Part shown: positions 15,151 to 23,900 of the stretch, piece by piece
Position numbering within the stretch: position 1 is the first letter of the stretch
Layout: every line of letters starts with the position of its first letter
Position numbers and translations under genes: made by a program
Origin: Anaerolineae bacterium
Lineage (GTDB): Bacteria > Chloroflexota > Anaerolineae > Aggregatilineales > J027
Direction: 5' to 3'
Length of the DNA: 64,000 nucleotides
Assembly: GCA_008933735.1 (NCBI GenBank)
Contig: WBUL01000009.1
Span: 1 to 64,000 of the forward strand
Notes under the pieces: model-generated
What the model saw: only the letters and a program-made list of their open reading frames with translations
Told to the model about the DNA's origin: nothing
The model's database searches: none

Positions 15151-16329
15151 TCAGGTACTCGCCACATTGAAATAGGTCTCGTAGACGAAGGGTTTAGGAG
15201 TGCCATCCACTTTGACCAGGCCGTTCGTTTTCTGGGCCATATCCATTGCATCCGACCAGGCATACCAGATAATCACGGGCGCTTTATCTGTGATTTTCTT
15301 CAGGTGGTTGTACAGATTTTTCATGTACAGCGCGACATCATCCCAGTAATTAGGATCATCAGTACCCAACGCGCCTGCCTCAGTAAGCCACAGTGGAACC
15401 CCTGGTGCGGCTCTGCTGATGATGTTCAGGTAGTTGTCGATACTGCCAAACCGCGAAAAAACCGTTTTATCAGTCGGGGAACCCTGCCCATAAGGATGCA
15501 CACCAATGGCGTCCACAGGGAGCCTGCCGCCTAGTTTGTTTCTGACGACCTTAATATACTCCGCACTGATATGAGGGCTGTTCACCAGGCCGCCAATAAG
15601 CACTTTGGACTTGGGGGAGTGTGTGCGAACCAGGAGGGTTGCTTTTTCCAGCAGCACGGCGTAATCTGCCGGAGGGAACGCTACCGCTGAAGGATTATTC
15701 GGCCCGACATCTCCCTCGTTCCAGATTTCAAAAGCCCCGATTTTGTTGCTGTAGCGCTTAATGACTTTTTCAGCCACCGGAACAAACTGTGAGGTAAAAG
15801 CCTTCCAGTTGCCCGAATCCATCGCGCCCCAGTTCCAGCCTGCTGCCTCGCCGTACATTTCGTGCCCAAGCACGAGGATAATCTTTACCCCCAGGCGATT
15901 GTAGGCCTCAATGACCGCATCATAAAAACCAAACGACGCTTCTACTGAAGGGAAATGCACAGGCGAACTGAGATATGGGAAACGTACCCATTTGAACCGA
16001 CTGAACTCAACCGGAATTTTCGGCCACCCCTGTCCGTTTTTTGGATGAATATTCATTCCGCACTCCAACGGCGGAATCTGGATCACCGAGTCAATTTTTT
16101 CTTTTGCCAGGGGGGTTAAACGCGGTTTAGTTGGCAGAGGATGGAGCTCCTCAATGACTCGCCATGCAATCTCCGCCGGAAACGTGGTGATTTTGAAATG
16201 GCGGGCCCCTTGCGGCGGTGTATCCGGATTAATGTCCAGGTAAAACAGATCTTCCTTGTAGGAATCCAGGAATTTCAGCACTTCATCAATGGTTGCCAGA
16301 AAACTGTTAATTGAAGGGTTATTGCTCAC
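15151..16329 (-). CDS. Glycoside hydrolase-like TIM-barrel protein (clan GH-A type)
   Basis: 392 residues. The barrel carries the clan GH-A pattern: acid/base Glu in the Asn-Glu pair of FEIWNEGDVG and a likely nucleophile Glu in LWLTEAGALG, about 125 residues apart, as in GH5/GH39-type enzymes. The region VHPYGQGSPTDKT between them is typical too. There is no signal peptide, so it is cytosolic, released by an unknown route, or not a conventional glycanase. The start is GTG at 16329 because AGGAAG lies nine bases upstream; a GTG three codons earlier would sit on the ribosome site. No linked sugar transporter or regulator is nearby, so the substrate is unknown. Confidence 0.68.
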   Translation of the reverse strand: MSNNPSINSFLATIDEVLKFLDSYKEDLFYLDINPDTPPQGARHFKITTFPAEIAWRVIEELHPLPTKPRLTPLAKEKIDSVIQIPPLECGMNIHPKNGQGWPKIPVEFSRFKWVRFPYLSSPVHFPSVEASFGFYDAVIEAYNRLGVKIILVLGHEMYGEAAGWNWGAMDSGNWKAFTSQFVPVAEKVIKRYSNKIGAFEIWNEGDVGPNNPSAVAFPPADYAVLLEKATLLVRTHSPKSKVLIGGLVNSPHISAEYIKVVRNKLGGRLPVDAIGVHPYGQGSPTDKTVFSRFGSIDNYLNIISRAAPGVPLWLTEAGALGTDDPNYWDDVALYMKNLYNHLKKITDKAPVIIWYAWSDAMDMAQKTNGLVKVDGTPKPFVYETYFNVAST

Positions 16330-16409
16330 AACCGCCACCTTCCTAAAATTTTTCCTGATTATAGCTTTTTCTCTGCACAGCAGAAAATTTTAGGGTTACA
16401 CTTGGCGGC

Positions 16410-17963
16410 ATGATCGCTCGTCAGCCCCTTTCCCTGAAACAACTGGGAATCATTGCCCTGTTGCTGCTGTTACAACTCTTTATCCGCATCCACAACGCCG
16501 AGGTTCAGGATGTTTTTATCGATGAAGGCTATCATGTGACACGCGGTGCGATTATCTGGGACTTTGACCAGCATCCAGGGCGGTTTGCCAACGGCAAACT
16601 GCTGCTGTATTACTGGTTGGGTATTTTTGAGACCGATCCACTGGTCTCGCTGCCCATATCGCGGATTGTCATTGGTTTGTTCTCCCTGGTCAATGGCGCG
16701 GCGTTGTACCTGCTGGGGCGCTATTTGCACTCCTACCTGGCGGGTATCCTGGCGCTGGGGATTTACGCGGTACTTCCGTTTGCGTTTTTTTTCGAACGGA
16801 TGGTGCTGGCCGATCCCTTTGCATCAGTTTTTGTCAGTCTGACGGTATGGCGCAGCCTGGTTTTTATCCGGCGACCTGCCTGGCGTGAAGGGGCCATTCT
16901 GGGAATACTCCTGGCGCTTGCTACCCTGGCCAAGCTGACGATGATTTTGATCCCGTTTCTGCCTGCGGTGGGAAGCATCATTTACAGCAGCGATTGGCGA
17001 GAATGGCGCAAAACCTATCTCCCCCCCCTTGTGGTTGCAGCGGTGGTGTTTATCCTGTTCTGGCTGCCGATTGTTATTCCTGCTGTGATGGCTTTGAATA
17101 CTGAAAACCAGTTCATCATCGTGAACCCGGAAAATTTGCAGCAGCTTTCGGAGTCCGAACCGGGCGAAAAACTGGCCGAAATTTTGCCGGAACTGACTGC
17201 CTACACAACCCCCTGGGTCATGGCAGCCGCTGGACTGGCCCTGTTCTATCTGAGTTTCCATCCTAAGACACGCAAGCTGGGTTTGTTTTTTGTCTGCTGG
17301 CTGCTGCTGCTCACCTTCCTGTCGATTGTGGCCGCGAAAGTTGTCCGGGCACGGTACCTGATGCCCGTTTCCAGCATCATCGCCCTGGTATCAGCGCTGG
17401 CGCTGGCGCGGCTCTGGTATGAGTCGCATCGGCTGATAAGAAGTGGGGCCATTGTAGCGGCGGTGGTTTGGTTAGTGACATTCGCGCTGCCTTTTGCTCA
17501 TACCGCCGTGACTCACCCGGATAAACTGCCCCTCGGTTCTGGAGAGTGGAATCGGTATATGAGTGGCAAGCTTTCCGGGGAGGCACTGCGAAAAGCGGCA
17601 GACACTCTGAATACCAGTGACCCACAAGCTGCCCATATTTATTCGACCTGGGGCACATGCCAGCTTCTGTATTTTTACGTCGATCAGGAGGTGACCTGCC
17701 TGCCTGTTAACGTGAGTATGCGAACTTCGCTGGAGGATCATTTTAGCGAAGAAATCGCACCCGGCGATGTAGCTTATGTGGTTTTAAACGGCTATTCTCC
17801 GCTGACAGACATGCGGGGATACCGATGGAAATTTGTCGCCGGATATAAGCGCCCCAATATTGACCGTCCGGTTGAGGTATGGCGTGTTCAAAAACTCTTT
17901 TCAGGCCAGTTACAAAGCACAGAAGCCAGCAGCGCGGCACGACGCGGCAAACTGGGCAAATAG
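16410..17963 (+). CDS. GT39/ArnT-like membrane glycosyltransferase
   Basis: 517 residues with about eleven membrane helices in the first 370 and a C-terminal soluble domain. The first extracytoplasmic loop has FIDEGYHVTRGAIIWDFDQHPG, where the Asp-Glu pair is the catalytic acid region of the PMT/ArnT (GT-C) fold; these enzymes move a sugar from a polyprenyl phosphate carrier to protein or lipid. Acceptor and sugar cannot be told. ATG at 16410. Its 3' end overlaps the convergent M20 peptidase gene by 76 bases, with no room for a terminator. Confidence 0.75.
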   Translation: MIARQPLSLKQLGIIALLLLLQLFIRIHNAEVQDVFIDEGYHVTRGAIIWDFDQHPGRFANGKLLLYYWLGIFETDPLVSLPISRIVIGLFSLVNGAALYLLGRYLHSYLAGILALGIYAVLPFAFFFERMVLADPFASVFVSLTVWRSLVFIRRPAWREGAILGILLALATLAKLTMILIPFLPAVGSIIYSSDWREWRKTYLPPLVVAAVVFILFWLPIVIPAVMALNTENQFIIVNPENLQQLSESEPGEKLAEILPELTAYTTPWVMAAAGLALFYLSFHPKTRKLGLFFVCWLLLLTFLSIVAAKVVRARYLMPVSSIIALVSALALARLWYESHRLIRSGAIVAAVVWLVTFALPFAHTAVTHPDKLPLGSGEWNRYMSGKLSGEALRKAADTLNTSDPQAAHIYSTWGTCQLLYFYVDQEVTCLPVNVSMRTSLEDHFSEEIAPGDVAYVVLNGYSPLTDMRGYRWKFVAGYKRPNIDRPVEVWRVQKLFSGQLQSTEASSAARRGKLGK

Positions 17964-19036
17964 ACCTGTTCGTTGGCAGAGTGTGCCCCTTCTCCGGCAG
18001 CCCCCAATCCATCCAGCGTAGGAATGCCCATTGCGGCAGAAAAGTTGCCGTCGCTGCCCCCGCCCCGGCTGGTTTCGCGCAGGGGGGTTCCCATAATTTC
18101 CTGTAATTTCTGGAACGTTTTAATCATAATGTCATCGCGTTCCATGGGCGGGCGCTTGAATTCTCCGGTCAGGATTTTTTCCACGCCGGGGATAAAGGGC
18201 GGGGCATCAACCAGATCGTTAAGCGCTTCTTCAATGCGGTGGGCTTCGCTGTGGAAGCGAACACGAACGTTGATCACGAGATCACATTCACCGGGGATAA
18301 CATTATGACGTGTGCCACCTCGTATGACCGCTGGCGTCACCAGTGACCCTTTTTCTTCATCGCTCAGAGCAGCCACTGCTTCAACCAGACGCGCAATCTC
18401 CACGACCGCATTCCGTCCTTCATGGGGGGAGCTGCCGGAATGAGCCTCTTGCCCAATCGCGGTAACCTGGAAGATGCCCACCCCCTTGCGTTCTGTGACA
18501 ATGCTTTCCTCGTAATTACAGAATTCCGGTACCAGCACCAGACCTGCCTGTTTCGCTGCTTTTTTGATCAGGCTGCGCGAATAGGGACTGCCGATTTCTT
18601 CATCGCTGGTAAAAAGCACTGTCAGGGGACGATGAGGGAACTGCCCCAGATTTGCGAGTTCTTCCAGCACCGTTTGCACCAATACGATGCTGGCCTTCAT
18701 GTCATACGCACCCATCCCATATAAAACATCTTCATCGAGTCGGGCCGGGTGCTTTTCTACACTTCCTAACGGATGCACGGTATCCATATGACACAAAATC
18801 AGAATGGGTTTCTGCGGCAGGTCAGGATTCCAGCGGCACTCAACAAAGTCGCCTACGACAGGATGAGGATGAACTGTGACCAGGGCACCCTGCTCATGCG
18901 CCCATGTCGCCAGCCAACTCCCCAGATCATCAACATGGGATTTTTCATAAGTTGGGGTTTCGGCTTCGACCAGTGAAGATAAACGCCAGGTCATCTGGCC
19001 CAGCAGTTGTTCAAAATGTGGGAGAAAATTTTTCAT
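17888..19036 (-). CDS. M20 family metallopeptidase (glutamate carboxypeptidase-like)
   Basis: 382-residue dinuclear zinc peptidase or deacylase. Ligands are visible: His83 and Asp85 in LILCHMDTVH, Asp112 in GMGAYDMKAS (bridging), Glu146/Glu147 in FTSDEEIGSP, a further acidic ligand near EFCNYEES, and a C-terminal His in EGAHSANEQV. The insert around 180-290 is the dimerisation domain. Closest in style to carboxypeptidase G2 and ArgE/DapE relatives; the substrate is unresolved. No signal peptide, so cytosolic. ATG start at 19036. The 3' 76 bases overlap the convergent glycosyltransferase gene. Confidence 0.88.
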   Translation of the reverse strand: MKNFLPHFEQLLGQMTWRLSSLVEAETPTYEKSHVDDLGSWLATWAHEQGALVTVHPHPVVGDFVECRWNPDLPQKPILILCHMDTVHPLGSVEKHPARLDEDVLYGMGAYDMKASIVLVQTVLEELANLGQFPHRPLTVLFTSDEEIGSPYSRSLIKKAAKQAGLVLVPEFCNYEESIVTERKGVGIFQVTAIGQEAHSGSSPHEGRNAVVEIARLVEAVAALSDEEKGSLVTPAVIRGGTRHNVIPGECDLVINVRVRFHSEAHRIEEALNDLVDAPPFIPGVEKILTGEFKRPPMERDDIMIKTFQKLQEIMGTPLRETSRGGGSDGNFSAAMGIPTLDGLGAAGEGAHSANEQVYLPSLPRRAALLASVLCNWPEKSF

Positions 19037-19171
19037 GCGGGATCAGTGAAACGACCGTTTTCGCTTTGACCCCTTCTTTTTAGCACAGTTTGGACAAGAA
19101 TGTGAGTGACAACTTTCATTTTTTCAGCAGCATTTGTAAATTCATGTTGTGAACAAACGGATACGAAAACG

Positions 19172-20386
19172 ATGAAAATTGTTTATGTGGTGCTGACCCT
19201 GATGGCAGTCGGATTTCTGGCCGGCAGTTTTTACATCAGCTACGACGTGCTATCGCAGGGCAGCACAGACCTGTACCCCACCTGGAAAGCGGCCCAGCTT
19301 TTCTGGAAAGAAAATGTGAATCCCTATGATGAGCGAATCGGGCAGGAAAGCCAGGAAACGATTTATGGACGCCCGGCAAAAGAAAACGAGGATGAGTTTC
19401 AATTCGTCTACCCGTTTTACAGCATCTTTCACATTGGCCCGCTGGCACTCCTCGAATTTCAGTGGGCGGCGGCGATTTATATCGAGGTGCTGCTGATAGG
19501 ACTGCTGGCAGCGATGGCCCTGAGTCTGAACATGATCCACTGGCTGCCTTCTCCCATCGTGCTGGCGGTGCTCCTGCTGTTTACCCTGCTGGGCTATTTT
19601 ACAGTGCGTGGGCTGCTGCTTGCACAACCGGGGTTCCTGGTTTATATCTTTCATCTGATGGCGCTGTGGGCGATTGCCAAGAATCGAGATACATTAGCAG
19701 GCGTCATGCTGGCGTTTTCCACGCTCAAGCCGCAAAACAGCTTTCTGGTGGTCCCGTTGGTGCTGCTGTGGGCCTTTGTCATACACCGCCGCCGTATTTT
19801 GACCGCGTTTGCTGGCGTTTTTGCCAGTTTGCTGGTGGTTTCATTTATCCTTGAACCGGATTGGTTCGACTCCTGGCTTGATCGTGTCACCGGGTATGCG
19901 GGTTATGCAGCAACCTACCCAACCGCCTACATTCTGGCTGATATTTTTCCTGAGCCGCTGGATACAGTACTGTATGGTGTTTTTTCCGGTCTGCTGGTGC
20001 TGTTTATGCTGAATTTCTGGAAAGCACTGCTGTGGGATGGCGACACCAATAACCTGTGGTGGGTGTTCTTTCTTACGGCAACGGTCACGCTGATGATCTC
20101 GCCGCGTACAGCCACCACATCCTATGTGGAAATGTATCCCGTGTTGTACATCACGGCCATGTTGATGAGTCATAAAAAGCAAATCTGGATTGTTGTGGTC
20201 GGCGCGCTGGTGCTGCTGTTTGGTTACTGGGTATTGCATATTGCCACCGTTCCACCGAAAAGCGAGGGCGGCGCAGGGCGTGAAGCGCGAATAGTCTACG
20301 TTGTGTTTCCTGTGCTGATTCTGGCGCTGTTGTGGGGGTATCGGCGTTCCTGGCCGCAGCTTGATAGTACAACGCCTGCGGGTTAA
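19172..20386 (+). CDS. GT87/DUF2029-type membrane protein
   Basis: 404 residues with nine or so membrane helices. After helix one the loop STDLYPTWKAAQLFWKENVN followed by PYDE resembles the D-x-x-x-Y ... A ... G-x-N-P-Y-D signature of DUF2029/GT87 polyprenol-phosphate-mannose-dependent transferases. It probably elongates a glycan outside the membrane. I choose ATG 19172, where the first helix begins (MKIVYVVLTLMAVGFLAG); the frame is open to GTG 19106, but the 22 extra residues (two Cys, polar) look untranslated. The gap 19037-19171 holds no clear promoter. A Leu/Trp-rich C-terminus ends eight residues after the last helix. Confidence 0.72.
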   Translation: MKIVYVVLTLMAVGFLAGSFYISYDVLSQGSTDLYPTWKAAQLFWKENVNPYDERIGQESQETIYGRPAKENEDEFQFVYPFYSIFHIGPLALLEFQWAAAIYIEVLLIGLLAAMALSLNMIHWLPSPIVLAVLLLFTLLGYFTVRGLLLAQPGFLVYIFHLMALWAIAKNRDTLAGVMLAFSTLKPQNSFLVVPLVLLWAFVIHRRRILTAFAGVFASLLVVSFILEPDWFDSWLDRVTGYAGYAATYPTAYILADIFPEPLDTVLYGVFSGLLVLFMLNFWKALLWDGDTNNLWWVFFLTATVTLMISPRTATTSYVEMYPVLYITAMLMSHKKQIWIVVVGALVLLFGYWVLHIATVPPKSEGGAGREARIVYVVFPVLILALLWGYRRSWPQLDSTTPAG

Positions 20387-20417
20387 AAATACACTGAATT
20401 GAAACGAGGAAAAGCTC

Positions 20418-20873
20418 ATGTCAGACGCAAAAGGTCTATATTTTGAAGATTATGAACTTGGCAGAACCATCGTCACCGATGCGCGTACCATCACCGAAGC
20501 CGATGTTGTGAATTTTGCGGGACTCTCCGGCGATTTTAATCCCATGCACACGGATGCGGTGTATGCTGCCAAAACGCCATTTGGTCAGCGGGTGGCTCAT
20601 GGGGCGCTGGTTTTCTCCATAGCAACCGGGTTAGCCTACCGGATGCGTTTTCTGGAAGGCACGGTGCTTGCCTTCCGGTCGGTCGATGAATGGAAGTTCA
20701 GCGCTCCGGTGCTAATCGGCGACACAATTTATTGTGATGTTGAGGTGGCAGAACTCAAAGAAGCCAGCAAACTCGGCGGGGGTATCGTGACTTTTAGTGT
20801 GAAAGTTTATAATCAGGATAAGAAAGTGGTGCAAAAAGGCAAATGGTCGGTCATCGTAGCGAGCAGGCCATAA
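20418..20873 (+). CDS. MaoC-like (R)-specific enoyl-CoA hydratase family protein
   Basis: 151 residues, one hot-dog domain. The hydratase dyad is present: Asp39 and His44 in SGDFNPMHTD, followed by FGQRVAHGALVFS at 55-67, the family signature. MaoC proteins hydrate trans-2-enoyl-CoA in the cytoplasm. Together with fadD and the thioesterase elsewhere in the window it fits acyl-CoA metabolism, but it stands alone here. ATG at 20418 with GAGGAA nine bases upstream; 31 bases after the GT87-type gene. Confidence 0.87.
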   Translation: MSDAKGLYFEDYELGRTIVTDARTITEADVVNFAGLSGDFNPMHTDAVYAAKTPFGQRVAHGALVFSIATGLAYRMRFLEGTVLAFRSVDEWKFSAPVLIGDTIYCDVEVAELKEASKLGGGIVTFSVKVYNQDKKVVQKGKWSVIVASRP

Positions 20874-20874
20874 T

Positions 20875-20903
20875 TTCGACCATTTCTTAACGTGTTGTAT
20901 AAT
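20875..20903 (+). promoter_or_regulatory. Promoter of the class A PBP gene
   Basis: A perfect TATAAT at 20898-20903 stands 17 bases after a weak TTCGAC at 20875-20880, immediately after the MaoC-like gene. The leader to the ATG at 20940 would be about 30 bases. Confidence 0.5.
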
Positions 20904-20939
20904 ATTTTCTAACAAATTTTCTAGGTGAAAGGGCATCAA

Positions 20940-23900
20940 ATGGCAGATACCCTGGAAAAACAGGAAAACGGCGGCTGGCATTCTCCGCCGGATCAATTAC
21001 CAGAGGGCTGGACACGGCCCCAGAACGCGGTCACGGAGGAGACACTGGCGGCACAACAGCAGCCCACCAGACCGGATCCTCGATATGATCATATTGCGGA
21101 TGCCGAAGGAAACTGGTATCTGCCGCCCAACACGGTTTACGAGGAAAAAGAACCCGAAGTGATGGCGGATGAAGTCCCTGCGCCACTCTACAGCCAGGGC
21201 CCAGAAGATTCCGGCGATTTTACCCCACCACCTATTGAGGAGGTTTCTGAATCCGAACTGGCCCCAAGTAGCGAGGTCGAGGATATTCAACCAGTAGACA
21301 CCAGTCTGTTCGACACATCTCGAAGTGGTGCTCTGCCGGGTATCGGATTGACTTCCCCTGAACCGGATTTGGGTGTGTTCGACTCGTCACGAAGCGGGGC
21401 CCTGCCGGGCATCGGATCGACTCCCCTCGAACCGGAAGTTGATTCATTTGACTCGTCACGAAGCGGGGCCCTGCCGGGCATTGGCAGCAGCACCGAAGGT
21501 CTGGAAGCCGGCCCCATCATGCCCGGACTAGCGGTTGCAGAAGAAGCGGCAGGGCAGGACTCGGAGCCGCTGATAGAAGTCCAGAGCGCGACTCAGGCGT
21601 CCAGCGATACGGGTGCACTTACCTCACAGGAGTCAATGCCTATGGCGCAGCCGCCCGACAAGTTTTCGGATATGGAAAAAAATGTCACTGCGCTGCGTGA
21701 CCAGTTCATGCAGGGCAAAATCACCCGGCAGCAGCTCCAGGATGAACTGCGCCGCCTGATGATACTGGATGAATACGGACGCTGGTGGATGCTGGGGCTG
21801 GATACGAATCAGTGGTATCGCTATGACGGCAAGGACTGGATTCAGGATGAACCGCCGCGCCCGCAGGCTGCCGCCGGAAGTATAGTTCCAACAGAGACCG
21901 GAGTGCAGCAGGTCATGGAGCCATCTCAACCAGAACAGGTCGCTGACCCAGCGGCGTTCTCGGTTGAAGAAGGTCTGCTTCCAAACAAAGTTCCGTTACA
22001 AGACCTCGGTGCCACGATGGTTGGGCAGGGGGCGATGAATTTCGATGTCACCCGTCCTTCTGAAGCGCCGACTATCGCTGGCATGACCGCGCCGCATCAG
22101 GCATTTGACCCCACAATGCCAAGTGCAGCGGCGATCCCTGCCGCACAGCCCGGCGGCGAAATGCCCAAAGGTGATGAAGATTCGCCAGGGCAGTTGCAAA
22201 TGGATGGAATTCAGCCCAATTACAGTGAAGCCTTCAGCGGCTATTTTGATCGGGCTAACATGCAAAAATGGGGTTTCCGGGCGGCCATTTTCGGAGGGGT
22301 CGGTACGATGGGGCTCGCTTTCCTCGCCGTCATTGCGATGGTGTTGGCTTACTTTATCATCCTGTCCGATTATCGCCAGTCGATCACCGACTTAAGAACA
22401 CGGGCAGGCAGCTTTCAGACAACAGTTATTTATGACGCGAACGGCGATGTGCTGGCGGAGTTCAGTGATCCACGTGAGGGTGCTCGTAAGTCCGTTCCTC
22501 TGAACGAGATTTCTCCCTGGGTGATCCATGCTACCATCAGCACCGAAGATGAAACGTTTTACGAAAACCCTGGTTTCAGTATTTACAGCATTCTCCGGGC
22601 GGTGTACCGGAACGTGTCTACAGGTGGTGCAGGCGGTGGGGCGAGTACAATTACTCAGCAGCTTACGCGGGCGCTTGTGCTTGACCCTGAACTCGCTCAG
22701 CAGCGTACCGGCGGACGTAAAGTTCAGGAAATCATCGTTGCGGCAGAAATTTCCCGCCAATATACCAAAAACGAGATTCTGGAATTTTACCTGAACGAAA
22801 TTTACTACGGGAATCGCGCTTATGGCATTGAAGCTGCCGCTCAGGTCTATTTTGGCAAGCCCGCCAGCGACCTGAATATCGCTGAAGCAGCATTCCTGGC
22901 AGGACTGCCACAATCGCCCGCGACCTATGATCCGGTGCAAAACCGCGAAATCGCGCTGGCACGAATGGATGCCGTGCTGCGGTTGATGACAGAGGCCAAC
23001 GGGAATGGCTGTATTCAGATGCAGCACGAACCGTACAACACCGAACCGCTGTGTGTGACCCGACAACAACTGGAAAACGACTATGCGGTGCAAATTGCGG
23101 AAGTCAAAATCAAAGTTTTCCAGCCCCCAACCTATGAGATGAAATATCCGCACTTTGTAAATTACGTGTGGCAAGATTTGGAAGAAACCTATAGCGCACA
23201 GCGCATCTATAGCTCTGGTTTTCATGTCTACACAACGCTTATTCCTTCGGTTCAGGATGCGGCACAGGCGGCGGTCGATTTTCAACTCCGTCCCGGCTTT
23301 ACCCCCAATGCAAACAATGCCTCAGTGGTCGCCATGCGTCCGCAGGATGGGGCGGTCATTGCGATGGTTGGGAGCGCGGATTTCTACAACGAGGAGATCG
23401 ATGGACAGGTTAATGTGGCCTTTTCTTTGCAGCAGCCAGGGTCGTCCATCAAACCCTTTGTGTATTTAACCGCGATTGAAGGATTTGACGGTCAATCCTG
23501 GTATCCTGGTACCATCATCTGGGATGTGCCCTCGAATTTTAATGGATATGTCCCGCGAAACTACTCCGGCACATTTAACGGACCGGTTTCGATGCGCTAT
23601 TCCATCGGCCAGTCGTTGAATATTCCTGCCGTCAAAGCGCTGGCTTACGTGACGCCGCAGCGCTTTACGGAGCTTCTGGAACGCTTCAAAATCCGCTTGC
23701 CCGGTGAGACACCGGTTGAGGCGGGACTGCCTTCAGCGCTGGGTGCCGTTGATGTGCATCTGTTTGATATGGTCAGAGCCTATGGAGCCCTGGCGAATAA
23801 CGGTGTTCTGGTCGAACCTTATGCGATTACCCGCATTGAAGACCGCAATGGGAATGAAATTTACGTGGCGGACACCAACCCTCAAGGCGTGCAGGTTGTT

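Noticed and set aside
21309-21491. 69-bp repeats considered as a mobile or recombination element
   Set aside because: They keep the reading frame of the PBP and lack terminal inverted repeats or a transposase; coding duplication is the simpler reading.
22392-23285. A 297-residue open frame antisense to the PBP gene
   Set aside because: Composition is irregular (many Cys, His, Arg), no recognisable domain, and the plus strand carries intact GT51 motifs here.
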